Shown piece by piece: positions 34,217 to 48,400 of a stretch of DNA of 64,000 nucleotides; within the stretch, counting starts at the first letter, position 1, and every line of letters begins with the position of its first letter. The stretch is taken from contig JALDNG010000048.1 in the NCBI GenBank assembly GCA_024349245.1, forward strand, positions 6,661,501-6,725,500. Direction: 5' to 3'. The notes below the pieces were generated by a model. It made no database searches, was not told where the DNA came from, and saw only the letters and a program-made list of their open reading frames with translations. The stretch is from Neodontobutis hainanensis (lineage: Eukaryota > Chordata > Actinopteri > Gobiiformes > Odontobutidae). The position numbers and the translations under genes are program-made.

Positions 34217-34219
<3 letters not shown>

Positions 34220-34585
34220 GGTTGTGAGTTCAAAACCCGGGCCTACTCAAACATTCTCGGCTGACTCCGGTCGTTCTGTGAGTCTGCATGTCCTCCACGT
34301 GTTACTGTGGGTTCTCTCCGGGTACTCCGGCTTCCTCCCACCGTCCAAAGACAAGCATGTACAGGTTAAATGGCAACTCTAAAGTGTCCCTAGTGAATGA
34401 ATGTGAAAGTGAATGGTTGTCTGTGAATGTTTGTCACTATATGTCCGCCCTGCGACTAACTGGCCACTGTCCAGGGTGTACCCCGCCTCAGGCCCAAAGC
34501 TGCTGGGATAGGCTCCAGTCACCCGCGACCCCTAAGGGGAAAAAGCGGTAGAAAATGAATGAAATGAATGAATGAATGAATATTT
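34217..34585 (+). mobile_element. SINE, near full length (family B)
   Basis: Begins inside the tRNA-like head at a B-box-like agttcaaaacccgggc, continues through tgtcctccacgtgttactgt, gtactccggcttcctcccac, tgggataggctccagtc and aagcggtagaaaatgaatga, and ends in an (ATGA)n tail (34549-34580). The A box is missing: the element starts exactly at the (AT)n tract. This is the best preserved copy of family B in the window. The 87-codon plus-strand frame across it is not a gene. Confidence 0.8.
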
Positions 34586-36040
34586 GCAAGAGGTTCAGCT
34601 GACCGCTTTAATTTGCACACATCTGTAGTTAAATTGACAGGTACACTAAAATCATAAAATAGTGCAAATATAAATTGTGATTACAGATATAAACTAGTGT
34701 TTGGATGGGTATCTGTGTATTCTGCATTGCTCAAGGAACGCTGCAATATTAGGAAGTTTTGTAATGTGTCCAGGCTTTGTACCTCACTTTTAGGGTGTCT
34801 AAGCCGAATCCACAAGATGCCACTGCACAAGACAATGAGAAACAGGATTATTTGCAATGTTACTTGGGTAGCTGCTGAGGGGAAATATGTAGGGTGCTAA
34901 CTCTTACATGTGTATTCCAGTGGTTAAATCACTGAGATTGGATTGACAATAACAACATTACATTAGGATGCATGACAGATCAAAGAGGTGCCCCCAAAAT
35001 ATACGATAGCAAAATACTAAAAAGCATTCCTTTTTTTACACATAAGTTGCATTCATATTTTTTCCTTCAATGCACAAAACCAAAACAAGAAAAACATAAA
35101 TTCTGAAGTCCCACTGAGCAGGAGAGAGGCTGCATTAATGCATATATGTGAGCCAAGGCCCATGAGTGCGAGGTGGAGTTTTACTGAAGCAGACAATCGC
35201 AGGAGTGTGGATCTGGAGCGTCTGGCCTGTGACTGGAGCATGTGAAATGAGCTTCCCCTGCTGTAACTTACAGCCCCTCAGCTCAGGAGAGTATAAATAT
35301 TTCGCCATTCTCCTGCGCCTCTGGGCTACAACCTTGTGAACGCCGTGCACAACAGGGATATAGATTATGGCTTGTGTCAGACCATAAAAAACCTGTTCCT
35401 CGATGCTTTAGCTGTGATTATTAGAGGGAACAGTAGGCAAACGGAACAGCGGGGTAGACTCAAAAATCTCAAAATGTCTCTGCAGAGATGTGATAATGGT
35501 TCGTGTAAATACAGGGCTGCACTGTAGTGGGTTGCAGAGTTAATAAATGGGAAATTAAATAAAAAAGTGTTATTTGGCTGCCAAATATGGAGCTTGGAGG
35601 TTTGTGGAAACATAATTCAAAACAGTGACCTTTTCCTTTTGTTGGTCGAACCTAATATTGAATTACTTGATAGGGCAAATGAATAAAATATTGCAACAGT
35701 GCACAGTGTATCAACTGGGAATATAACAGAAAAATTCTGACCTTTGCCTGCAGTAATGACAGAAGTAAGTCATACAATCACCAACCATCAGCCTTACAAT
35801 TCAGGTGCAATGGATGAAAATAATGAAGTATAAGAAATACGCTATACCCCATCCATCCAACCATCCTTTTACTCATCCATTCATCTCCATTTCCAAAGGC
35901 TCCCATGTCCCTATTATTAGCAAATCCAGAATACAAGCGTAGAAGGACAGTTTGTTACTTTCCAAATGTAGGATTTTTTTCAAATTTGCAAATCAACAAA
36001 AAAATGAACTGCTGAGTAGGCCATATACCTGGACTTGGTC
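34586..36040. other. Non-coding DNA
   Basis: AT-rich except 35100-35350, a GC-balanced repeat-free patch containing tataaatatttcgccattctcc. No gene or family match. A short (CATC)n-like stretch occurs at 35850-35895. Confidence 0.4.
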
Positions 36041-36356
36041 ATAGTTTTAGTTCATTCATTTATTTTCTAACGCTTTGTCCCGTCAGGGGTTGTGGGTAAC
36101 TGGAGCCTATCCCAGCAGCTTTGGGCCTGAGGCGGGGTACACCATAGACAGTAGATAGTTAGTTGCAGGGCTGACATATAGAGACAGGCAGTGACAGAGA
36201 ACCATTCACTCTCTGTCATTCATTCACTAGGGACACTTTAGAAATTGCCAAATGACCTATATGTGTTTGGGTGGTGGGAGGAAGACGGAGTACATAGAGA
36301 GAACCCATGGTAACACGGGAAGGACATGCGGGAGCGCTAACCACCCTGCCACGTGC
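36041..36356 (-). mobile_element. SINE with internal deletion (family B)
   Basis: On the minus strand the head reads cacgtggcagggtggttagc (A-box type) and then skips directly to cgcatgtccttcccgtgtta, losing the B-box region. The remainder is collinear with 34217-34585 to its tail at 36050. A partner of the adjacent family B copies within 7 kb. Confidence 0.75.
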
Positions 36357-36699
36357 ATCACCTTGTTTTAGATCATAGTCTATCATAGTACAATTAACAG
36401 TAAGATGTCTATTGTCATTGAGGACAAACAATTTTTTTGCAACTTTAGCAAAAAATTATAACTGTAAGCAAAATATTTAACTTTGTAAAGCTCTACAACA
36501 ACTCTAACACTGCCGTACGTACGTTCTAGAAACTTGGCACAAAGGCGTCTCGCTTTTGAGCATATGCACTTGTTTAGTAGATCCTACACAGTGCAACAAT
36601 AGTTTAAATGGTTCTGGTCAAAGCCACTTCTTGCGGTTCAACAGTGCTATATACCTGTTCAATTTACAATTTGGTTTAACATAACTTGCTCATGATATG
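36357..36699. other. Non-coding DNA
   Basis: About 340 bases with nothing recognised. A short palindrome cgtacgtacg is at 36513-36522. Confidence 0.5.
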
Positions 36700-36920
36700 A
36701 GCGGCAGTAGCTCAGTGGGTAGAGTGGTCGTCCTTCAACCTGAAGGTAGGCGGTTCGATTCCCGCTCTCCCCACAGTTCATGCTGTTGTTGTGTCCTTGG
36801 GCAAGACACTTAACCCACCTTGCCTCCAGTGGCTGTAAAACTGGTAATTACTGTAGAACAATGTAAGTCGCTTTGGATAAAAGTGTCAGCTAAATGAATA
36901 AATGTAATGTAAATGTAAAA
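36700..36920 (+). mobile_element. tRNA-derived SINE, full length (family A)
   Basis: A box tagctcagtggg (36708-36719) and B box ggttcgattcc (36752-36762) are both intact. The body has cttgggcaagacacttaacc and the tail gtcgctttggataaaagtgt, ending in aaatgtaatgtaaatgt. It differs from the 15280-15503 copy at scattered, often transition, positions and has no large indels, which suggests both are comparatively young. Confidence 0.9.
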
Positions 36921-38093
36921 AAATTATATATTTGAGTGGGGTTACTTGAACATTTCTTGGCCCTGCTCCTCAAAAATGTTCTTACAATCGGCTGCAGTCT
37001 GGTTCAGTCCTGTTTGGTGGTGGCTGCAAACTTTAATGCAATTAAGAGCCCCAAGAGATGATGGTCCTGGGACTCTGAAGGTTTCCACGATTGACACAGG
37101 ACTACTGAGACTTGGAAGACCACAACCATCTCCAGTGAGGTGTAGAGGTGCAGTCATTTATGTAGGAATGAGTAATGTTCTGATGCAGTCCAACAAAGAA
37201 CAATTAAGAACAGGTTCATACAGTACAGTTGATTGTCACACAATATTCAAAGTATTCTCAAACAATAATGGCTTGTGATGATGCTTAACAAGCTAAAGAT
37301 TAGTTTATTTTACTGACAATCTTCTGCCAATCAGAGCCCTTTGTATCAGTGAGGTGATTGTGTGTTGTATGAATGTGTCATTGCATTATTTATTTTAATT
37401 GAAATGGAAATGGAAATAATAAGAGATCAATTCTACACATCTCTGCTGTAACAGCTGTCATAACGGTTACCTTTTCCTATGTAATGTGTTTAGTTGCCGT
37501 GTGATTGTTTATATGGTTTCTTATAGTGTTCTCTTGTGGAATATTATGATGTCTTTATTACTGCAGGGGAAAAAACAAGCCCCACTTTCCGTTGACAATT
37601 TTTTATTATGTATCAAGTCACGAGTCAGACCTTAATAACACCAGGAGCTGCAGTTCATGAAACAACAGCTAAAGGCATCAATTCCAATGGAAATTATAAA
37701 TGCTATAACTACTACTGTATTTTGATGCTACATTAATTACAAAACATTCTCTTGTAAGTATCTTGAGGTTATACCTTCCACATCTCCATCTTTTATTGTG
37801 TAATGCAGGATTTCATCAAAGATAGCCAGGGGTTGGCATGGATTTGACAATGTGAAATTTCTTAAATAATTCATATTGCAAGATGATTGGTTCCTATTAA
37901 ACCCCATTCACAAAGCACCAAACCTAGACATGGTAAAATTGGCTGCAGAACCAAACTTAAAGCCCATCTGATGGTACAAATTCAAAGTATCTTTTTGTCC
38001 CAAAATGGGAAATTTATTTTGCAGCCAGCTCCACATAAAACTTACAGAATACAGAGACAACACAAATTTCAAACCTCTAATGATGCCAAGACA
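36921..38093. other. AT-rich non-coding DNA
   Basis: Overlapping frames of 71 and 110 codons around 36946-37278 on opposite strands have no recognisable family. No repeat recognised. Confidence 0.4.
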
Positions 38094-38450
38094 TACAGCT
38101 CTGGAAAAAATGAAGAGACCACTGGTGAAGAGCCTGCCAAAACGCATGAAAGCTGTGATTCAAAATCAGGGTTATTCCATCAAATATTGATTTCTGAACT
38201 CTTCCTAAGTTAAAACATTAGTATTGTGTGTACCGTAACTTATTTTCTTTCCATTATTCCAAGTCTGACAACTTCAACTTTTTTGTTATTTTGACCAGTT
38301 GTTGCTTTTGGCAAATAAATGCTCTAAATTACAATATTTTTATTTGGTATTTGGGTAAAATGTTAATTTTACCCAAACACATACCTATAAATAATAAAAA
38401 CATAGAAAATATAAATTTGAATTGGTCTCTTATTTTTTTCCATAGCTGTA
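38094..38450 (+). mobile_element. Tc1-like deletion derivative with TA target sites
   Basis: Terminal inverted repeats CAGCTCTGGAAAAAATGAAG.. (38096-38121) and ..CTTATTTTTTTCCATAGCTG (38423-38448) match at 23 of 26 positions and are flanked by TA on both sides (38094-38095, 38449-38450), the Tc1/mariner target duplication. Just inside the left repeat is the end of a transposase frame: LPKRMKAVIQNQGYSIKY, stop at 38188. The 3' untranslated part follows to the right repeat. The 5' part and nearly all the transposase are deleted, so the element is non-autonomous. Confidence 0.88.
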
Positions 38451-41400
38451 TATGCAATCAATTAAAAAAAGACAAGAATCTGATCCACTGACATTGTAGA
38501 CTGCTATTGCACACCTTAAACCCCTCCTTTCTATTGACTAAGAGCAGCTATGGCAGGCCAAAAGGGACACGCATTTGCCCAGGTACAGAGGTTTAGGTTT
38601 CCCTTAGCTCAGTCAGAAACGCACATGGAAAATATGCGGGAGACTCGTGTTCAAACCAGGCTTGGGTGATTTACCAAATGTCATTCCTTGCTCACTCACC
38701 TTTATTCAAAAAAGGCCTAAAAAAAATTATAAAACAATCCACTTTTGTTCATAAATGTCAAAAGCCTCCAGGCTGGATTCTGTGTTCAAAAAGGCGACAT
38801 GCTTCCTCTGTGACAGTGCTCAGTTTTTCCTGTCTGGGCAGAAGCAGGATACTAATGGCTTCAGTTCTATGGAACTTTGAATGACTTTTTAAAATATTAT
38901 ATATACATACATATATAATAATATTTTAGTTTTGTTGGATGTCTTCAATTGGTTCAACTATTACAAACCTTACATGCTGCATCTTTATTACTAGTATGAG
39001 ATCCATCAATAGCTTTCATCAATATCAATATTTATAGATTTTATTCAAGTTAAGCACTCTTTTGTCAAAACTGTATCTACATTATTCTTTAAAAATATGA
39101 AGCTCTAAGCACATATTTTATTGAATGGCCATGTTCTTTTTTAGAATGGTGTTTACTGGGATACTGAAATCCTTTGCCTGCTACTACATTTCAAAAGAAA
39201 ACTGATGTGACCATTGATTGATAAAGTTTCAGTGCTGCACCTAAGGATATCAATAAAATTTAAGAAGCACGTTGGAGACAAAACATAGGCAGATGTTTGG
39301 CATTAAAAGCTGTTCTGTTTTTCTGCTGCGTCATGAAACACAATGCAAACTTTAAAAGAGGCACTTCATAAAGTACAGATTCTCTAAAGCGATTGCTGAA
39401 AATGTGGAGAGTTGTAAGTCAGCGCTGTGTACGTCAAACAGCACCTGTGGAATAAACACTGGATTTATGGTCTGGGAGTTTCATCACAACACACAATAAA
39501 ATACAAAAAGAACCAGAGTTATTAATGTACTTCTGCTGACTGAGGGAGTTTATATCAATGTCTGTCCCAAGTAATATAACATATGTATGTAGTATAAGCT
39601 TTCCAGACATGTTGATTCATTACGTGTAGTCTGGGCTGTTTGTCATGCCTTTTTCAGACTGCATGGTGAGCGGTCACATTGCAAGACTGAACAGCAGCAT
39701 GGGATTACCAGGTACATGATCTTTTACTCCAACACTGTCAGTAGTCCAAAACAGCACACATAGTCATAAAAAGACACAACAGAAGTTATGCAGGAAATTA
39801 CCCCATCTCTGTACAAAAGAGTAACTTAAAAATGGATGTTGTGGTTTCAATGGCAAGCCTGTTCCCAAAACTGGCTGTGGCTCATTTCTGACTGGACCTG
39901 ATATTCAAACTGCTGGATTACAGGGCAGGAGGGCTGGAGTCAGTGGGGAGTTGGCGGGTATGTTTGACTACAGGGTGCAGTGTCCATACATGGCAATTGC
40001 TAGTCGCCAGTCAAGTGCCAGGTTATAACCAATCAGGAGTTGGTAACGAAATCAGAATTTGATTTTAGTCAAATCTTGATAAATTATACTACCAAACCAG
40101 TAAAAGGCACTCTGCAGATCCAAGCTAAACACTATGTTGATTGTAGAAAGTGAGGATGCACTGCAGGCTTCTCAACATTCTAAATGTTATAGGATTTGCT
40201 TGTCTCTCAATGCTTTAACAGAACTTGGTATAAGTGTGGGACAAGAACATTATTATTGTTCATACACATACAACATAATAGGCAATAGCAGGCTGGTTAC
40301 TTTTTAAATGTATTTTATTTTTTCAGGAGAATTGCCATTTTCTGAGTTTCCAACAGTCTGGGCGTATAATGTTTAATGAACCTGAAACTACACCCTTTAC
40401 ATTTGACTACCTTTGAGTAGTCATTCAAAGCTCCATAGAACCAAAGGGATTGAGCCATCTGTTCCATACTAACTGAGCTATAGAAAACAAAGTGAACCCA
40501 GAGGGAATGACAACTTTTGTGCATTTGTATTCTGAACACACAATCATCCCTGAAAGGCTTAGGACATTAAAGTAACTGATTCTGTTTTACTTGTGCAATA
40601 AGAAACCATATTTTGACCTTTTTCCACAATAGTTGGCTTATAGACAATTGCATGTCCATTCAGGGCTATACCATAGCTGCTCACAGGCTGTTGAAAGGTG
40701 TAAGGTGTTGAATTGCAACCTGCATTGTTGCCAGTAGATCCTGCCACAAACCTCACAGTACACAGGCTTTAGTGGGGAATTTGATTTGTTAATAGAGTGA
40801 TAAGACAGTTATTTTGCTTGAGCTTATCTTATCTAGCACCTTCAGGATGGATATTGTGATTGGAGACCAAAACAATAAAAACTTCAATGCTGATAATCAA
40901 GTATGTGGAAACTCTGCACCGTTGGGAATTAAATGTGACTGGTGTGAAATGTAAATCCTTGTCTTTGATAAAAATACTAAATACTGTTCTGAAACGTTAG
41001 TGGAGTAATGGTATAATGTAAGACAACATAAAACATGTGTGTTTCAGAAAACTGTCTTTTGGTCATAGGTTATTCCTGATGCAAAGACATTTAATACTGT
41101 GCAGGCAAGGAGCAATGTGCAACAGCTTTGGTCCAGATGCACCATTATCAAGTATTTATTGTGTCAGAAGGAGCTGGGCAGTTGTAGAAACAGTGACAAA
41201 TGACTTGCACAGTGACCCCTTTCTCCTGTTTTTCCGCTGGACCAAACCAGGGAACGATTAAAGGAAACAACACGGTTAACCCTGAGGTAAACACGCAAAC
41301 AGACCCAAGCTTGCGCTATCAGAGGCAACCTGCTGTTACAGCTAAGTGGGGTTGTACGAGGTATAATGTGTATTACCTCATCTAGAGCATCTGGTTAACT

Positions 41401-42237
41401 GTATTACTGATGGGGTCCTTCTGAGAAACTGATTTTAAACAACTAAGTAAAGTAATGAATAACCTTTTACTCAAATGAATGTTGAAACTTCTTTTCAGGC
41501 TCTTAGTGAAGGAGCCAGGGCCATTTGTCAGCGGTGCAGCTTCTACTTTCACATTATGCACACAGTTCAGTTCAATAAGTATAGAAAAAACAATTGTACT
41601 GTATACTTCCTAAAACCACATCTTGATTTTTCTTCTATGACTTCACTGGACTGTCAGCGCTGTAGGTCTGAGATTAGCTGTCACTCAAGCTGTGTGGGCA
41701 ACACAATGGGTTTCCCCTTCAAGTGGCAAACAGCCTTGGAAGACGCACTGTAAAAAAATATTGTAATTGAACACATAAAACAAGAATAAAAAAAACACTT
41801 TCAAGAGTGTTCTAAGTTAGAAAGGGATATGGTGTGATTTTAAAACAGAAAAGAGAAAGGACTGAGTCCATGTTAAGACCAAGACCATTGCATTACACAT
41901 GGAAGAAACACTGTAATGCTGTGAGTCCCAAAGCAATGACAAAAGCATAAGCCTTTTGCAAAAATACTATTTGGAATGAGGCTAGAAATGTTTTTTTTTG
42001 TGATGAAGAAAACTAAAAACACAATAAATAATGAAAATAGACAAAATAACAGATATTTCCCTTAAAGTGTGATACAAAGAAAATCTTAATTTACACAACA
42101 CAACTATAACCACACTCACTAGCCCTTCACACAACTAAGTGGAGTCAACCATTTGCCAGTACTAACATTCTGAACAACATATGACTTATTTCAGTTATAT
42201 ACAGTATATATATATAATTATTATCATTGCCTAGGGA
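38451..42237. other. AT-rich non-coding DNA
   Basis: 3.8 kb without recognisable gene or dispersed repeat. A 92-codon frame (41475-41753) follows a good acceptor (cttcttttcag at 41489-41499) but lacks a good donor and has no family match. Short TA runs at 38898-38925 and 42205-42218. Confidence 0.4.
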
Positions 42238-42480
42238 CAGCAGTCTAAGCAAGGATGCCCACTCACGGATCCTGAGGCAGGCCAGCCGAGAGACACAGTC
42301 CCTCCAGCGTGTCCCAGGAACAGATGCTTGAGCTATCTCAGCTGATTCCTCACAAAGTGGAGGAGCAGCAACTCTACTTTGAGCTCCTCCTGTTTGACTA
42401 AGTTTATTTCTATAGGAGTGTCTAGCCACTCTAAAGTGAAAGCTAATTTTAGCACTTGCACTGTCACCTTTGGGTCATGA
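42238..42480 (-). pseudogene. LINE 3' coding end, fragmented (RTE/Rex3-like, tentative)
   Basis: Minus-strand pieces GTRWRDCVSRLACLRIREWA and LLRLLSLG match the C-terminal end of the LINE at 51483-51890 (TRWRDYVSRLAWERLGIP there). The block gcaaacactttgagctcctcc-like text at 42360-42390 and gggtcatgaccctaggtaag at 42473-42492 are further shared landmarks. About 70 internal bases are missing compared with the 51.5-kb copy, and the frame is broken. Confidence 0.7.
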
Positions 42481-42492
42481 CCCTAGGTAAGG

Positions 42493-45400
42493 GTAGGGAC
42501 ATAGATCAATCGTGAAATCAAGATAACAATTGATACAAATATTAATGTATTCTTCAAGAGTTCAAAAAGTGATTTTTTTCTTGTCCTAAAATGTATTTTT
42601 GTTGCTTTTTTCTGAGTGTTTTGGCCCTCTGTTCACAAAAAGACAGCCTGCACTTAAATCCATTGTGGTCTTAAATGGGCTTTGAGCACAGTTTGGCCAA
42701 GGCAAAGACAACTTAAATGTGCCTGATACTGTGACAAGAATATTAAAATGCAGTTCTCCAATCTTGCGTACTACAACACTACCTTAATGCTTTCCATCCA
42801 GTAGAGACCAATAAAAAGCCCTCCTGCTGGCATGTAGGCGGGACTTAATTGCACTGTGTCTGTATGTGGCAGTGGTGATAACATGATAAAAGCTGCGCAC
42901 CTCGCCACATCATAAAGTCGCTGTAGACACCGTGCTCTGGTGCTGACCTGATGCTTCGCAGACCCTCTTGCACAGCCTTTTTGAATCACACACAGACCCC
43001 CGCCCCGAGACGGCCCACCCTTACGCCTGATTCCGGACAGGACCCACCTGCTTCCACTCAGGCGCAGCGCCTTTGAAGTCAACATGTGGAGGTCTTTGTG
43101 CGCAGTGCCCGGGGCAGCGCTGCCCTAATTTCCCACTGTATACACAGATTATCTGCGCCTGGCTAATACAAACACAGGGATCATCTAAATGTATGTGAAC
43201 GCCCCTAATGGCCCCTGCCAATTGGTTCTGGAAAGAGGCTGTTGGATGTGGGATGACTGCAGTTAAGATCTGCACTGTAGCTATTCGTCAAAAGGATTAC
43301 ACAAGACTGCAGGGGTTGTTCCACAAATCAAGAATTATTGGCTTGAGAGCCGTACGTACTTATGACGTATATATACTGTATATCATCTCTTACTGCTGGA
43401 TCTGGAATGAGCTGCTCCACTTATTCATAAGCTAAACATGAAACTATGCCAGTCTCTTGAAAGGTCGGGATATTGTTTGCAATCAGTGCAGATTTTGTGG
43501 GATGAATATTTGAGATGAGGTACTGTGGAGAAAGGCAAAGCTATTGACTTGTGTAGATTAATTTGAGGCAGACGTACTACCGTGAATATTGACAATGTAA
43601 GTGATTCAAATTGAAATGTAGAGCCATTTATATGTTAAATAGATTAAAGGAGAAATCTGACCCGATGCCATTGATTGGTCTGGTTTTAATATGCAACCAG
43701 AATATAATAGTGCCATTGTGTCTTTCTGCCGAACAAGGCTAAGAGTAATGTCAATATGTCTGGAACAAAATGTACTTTGTATTTCTTAGTACGTGTTTGT
43801 CAAACGGTGCCAGTTCACATTATTGACACCAGTGGTCGCAGGTGCTAATGCAATGAAATTGACTCACTTCTTTGTTATGTCTCTCGTGAAAATGAGAAAG
43901 TACCCACAGAGAAATATGAGATGACTTGTAACAATGTGTAAACATAGAAATTGGACACGCTTGTAACATATGGAAGCGGTTCAGTTGTTCAATGTGTCTC
44001 TTTCCCTTCTATTACCACCTTAATAGTAACTGCAGTACACCAATCATTTTTTGCCTTTTTCAAGCTTCTGTTGCATGTGCTTGGCCAAAATTTTTCATTC
44101 CTGATATCTTATAAAATCTATTATAATAAACATTACATTGGATCATAAAGCCATTTTTTTCCCACAAATGTTTACTTTTACAATATACTATTTAGAGTTA
44201 AATCCATTTTCCCCAACTAGAAGAAAGACAGTCTGTTTTGACAACCATCTACACTGTAAACGTTTTTCCTTAAAAAACAAATAAATGTATCATATCATAG
44301 AATTGTGTGGCCTTTGTATGACTTCTGTGCTTGCGTAGCACTGTTTGGAAACACAAAACCATTTCAGGGGTACCCATACTAAATGTCCTATATACACTAT
44401 GTGTTAATGTGTATATACTGTAGCTACCAGATCAGATCTGATTGTTAGTTAGCAGTTGTATTGTCTGGTTGTCCTGTTTAGTCTGCCTCACAGACCTAAG
44501 CAAACCACAAACCTTCACCTTTTACTAACTGTACCGCACAATTAGAAATCAAAACCAAAGGCTTACTGAAGTGATATGGTGTAAAATGCTTATTATAATG
44601 TGCAAAAATACTATTTGGTGAGTTCTCTGTTCTGATTGGTTAAGCGGGAACGGGCTACTATAAATGTATTCTCAGTTTATTGTTGACTGGGAAGACTGAG
44701 ACTCCAAATTTTCAGACTCAATGCTTTATAAATGTAATGGCTGTTTAATATACTATTTAATCCTAATTGTATTTGAAAAATACCATTACTTACATTGACT
44801 TTTATATGAAAATTGTGTCATTGTGGCAACAATTATGCTTTACACTAAATATTACATAGAAATGCAATGTTTTGCCTTAACATTAATCCCCAAAGGTCCA
44901 GCTGCAGCGTTTTCACTGATTAGCTCATGCATTTAAATTCTCTAAATGCTAATATTCAGATCAAAAATAACTAAATTGAACTCTTAGGGGATTTAAATCT
45001 AAAGTTACCACAGCTTTAATGCAAGGATACGTCTGCCTTGTGTTCCTTCATTACACCCAAGATTCTCGCTAAATATTTATCGGAGCATACTGCACTAGTT
45101 AGTCACAGGGTTATGCACAAATATAATGTGACTCCTCATAATTACACGGAATGGACTTCTCAGGCCACACAGCGTAATTAGCACAACAGAAATATGCACA
45201 TTCTCTTTCCTCACCTTTGATTTTCTGGCTCAGTGGAGGCTGTAAAGTCACAGCACATACTTATTATTATTATCACATATGAGTCGCTGGCTGCAGGTCT
45301 CCATTGACATTGCACACTGCATACCATTATAGCAAGGATAATGACAATAGAAAGAAGGGGGGGCAGGGGGGGATCAGAGCTAATGACTATGTTTTACGAT

Positions 45401-48400
45401 ACATTAGGTTCAGGTGTGACTATAGGAAGTGCAGAAAGTGGAGTTGTACAAGGGCCCAAGAAGTAGAGGGTTTGTATAAGATAAAGGTCACTAAAGTCAC
45501 TAAGATGTAAATGAAAGTCCATATGGAGGATACATATTTGCATTAATATTATTCTGGATTATTGTCAATATACAAAAACTACAGAAAGAAATAAGATCAA
45601 TGGTTTGTATATATGGCTTTATTCTAAAAACTACATACTGAAAAAGTAACACACAAACTAAAGATATCTTTATCTTGAGCTTGCCAGACCTGTGACACAT
45701 TGCTAAGTTCAACAGAAAACTTTAAGACTTTTCGAAAAAAAATCCAGTAGGTCTCTGTCTTTTTTAATAAAGTGATGTTTTTATGATGCATGTACTGTTC
45801 AGATTGCCACCAGTCTCGTCGAGTTTAGCCAGTTTTCACATTTTCTACAGTCTGTAAGCACCTATGGTGACTCATGCGTTCCACTTTTTACCACTATATA
45901 CTAAAAAATCCAACGAAACTTTCCTTCAAATTATTCACAAGTCTCTACCATTATCTAAAAAGCTGCAGCCCTTTATCTCACCTGTGCCATAGATTTCTGT
46001 GTCTATACATAATGGCAATTATCTCAAGCACATTCATTTACCATAAAGTATAATTAGTCAATAATTACATAGAGGCAATTACATTTAAGAGGAAGCCCTG
46101 TGTTGATTCACGGCAGGGGCGCTTGTGAAGAGACGTCATGCCGTCTACTGCTCTCTGGGCACAAACACAAGCAGAATGAACACACAGAACACTAGTTGTG
46201 CATGTTCTACTCGGCTGATTTATTCAAACGTGCCCCCACTACAGAGATGATCACACACACAAACATATCATCTGCATGCACATCTATCTCTGGGGTCCAT
46301 ATTCATTTATTTTCCATTGTCTTTAATCCCTGCACCGGATTTCCCCAAAGAAACAAGCCACCATGCTGCGACTCCCACTGATGGCCAGGCTTTGAAAAGG
46401 TTGAAGTAATTTACTTTCGAAACAAATGAATGTTTAACTCGTGCTTTCTTTATTAAGTTTAATGAAGCGCAGAAAGCTACTGACTCGGTGTGGCCATGTC
46501 CTCGGGGTCCAGTCTCAATTACACTCTGATTTGAATGAAGCTGCACTCATGAGCACATACTGTTTTATAAACCACAAACAACCGGCATTCTCTAGGACTG
46601 AAAATTAGACACTTTTCTAGTTGGAAGCAAAGTTTAGTTGGAATACATCTGTACACTCAATTTCCCTTAATGAGCCTTGCTATCTTTTAAACTTGTTTGA
46701 AAGATAGTCTAATGTTTTGTAAAAGGTAAACCTGGTTAAAATCAGCAAACACCACAAATGTGGAAAATAATGTTGGCCTTCCGCTCATGTAGTCATGGGC
46801 CATCATGGGCTCATTACACAAATGATATGACAAGATTAATGCAAATGGCATGGTGCAAATAACGCGATTGTTGTATCTAACTTGCTAAGCAGCTAGTTAG
46901 AATTACAGATGGCAGGAAGACTCTTGCTCATGTTTACAAGACACCATTTGCACATGAGTGAATCAAATTGGAGCAAGTACACAGAATGTCCAACTGTCCA
47001 ACTATGCATGGCTTTTTCATTCCGTCGTTAGTAGATAAATGGTAACCTTGAAAGGAAACAATACCTAAACAATCTCTGCCCACAGTACCAATAGACATTG
47101 TGTCAGTACATAAAGCTGCAGTTCATGTTGAAGCAAAATAAACAGAGTAAGTATTAGTTAGTAGTATTTTTTTAAATCAGGAGTAGGAACAGGACTATGT
47201 CATTTAAGTTGACATAGAGTCATATACATACATACAAAACAGAAGAAAGACAAGCTGAGCCATAGGAGATTTTTAACACTAAAGTTCTCACTTTCAGTTG
47301 GGCCAGTTAGCGAAATACATAAGTTAACACTGATTGTGTCAGTTTGCAATATGCTGTTTCATTACTTTAATTAGTCCATCTATATTAAGTTATGAAATTG
47401 GTTCAGTGTTGCATGTGAGACTAGGCTGCTAATTAGGGTCTTTTTAAAGAAATAGCAATTGTAAAAAAGAGAAAAACACAAAAAATATTTTGAATGTGAT
47501 AATAATAAGTAGATGATATTGTTTGCTAGATTCAGTGATCTTTGAAAGGTCTAACAAAAGCACTCGTCTTGCTGTTTCTGTTTAGGTTGTGGTCTGACAA
47601 TAACACCCAGATTTGAGCTCAGCCCCTTCCCTCTCGGCTCTCTCATGTTTTATCCGCAGGTATCACTCCGTCTATCAGCACCTTCACCCTACAGTCACTC
47701 CCCCTCCCCAAACCGGACCGTGTCACGCAGCGCACCGTTAACCACACACGTGTTATCCTCATCAGCCTATGTGGTATAAACCGGAGTAATCTCACATCTC
47801 TGGCTGCTCTTGCACCTTTTCAATTTCCTGGTAACCTAATCCTCTCTGTTTCTCCATACCTCATCATAGCCTGGGAGAAAAGAGAGGGAGGGGGGAGGGA
47901 AGGGATAATAAATTGTGCCTTTTGATATAAGTTGGATTAGGGAAATAGCAGAGCCATGTGAATGCTGATGGGGTCGGGGTGTGTGTGAAGCTATAATCCA
48001 TCATGAAGGCCCGAGAAGTCCTCTGTGGAATGCTGCTAAAATCAACATTGCACAAACGCTATTTACCACAAACCTTTGAAAACTGTAGAATACAGTGTTG
48101 TCTGATTAATGTTTGTTAGTTTAAAATTTTTAATTTAAAACCCCCACTCTTTCCCTTTTCTATATCAAGTTAAAAAGCAATTTGAACTTTTAGATGTAAA
48201 CTTTACATCAAGATTTGTGTGCACAAAATTTGCAGTCCTAATTAATCACATACTGACCATGCATGCATAGCTGTTTTTTGTGGGTTACTTGGGCAGGCTT
48301 GTACTGAGGCTTTATGAGATGACTAGTGTTCATAGATAATGTCTGAAAACACCCACACACTGCAGAAGCAGACGGAAGAACAGACACGGCAGTTAAGGCC

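Noticed and set aside
41500..41753. Exon after a good acceptor at 41499
   Set aside because: The possible donor (gtatag) is weak, the frame simply runs on to a stop, and no family resemblance is seen.
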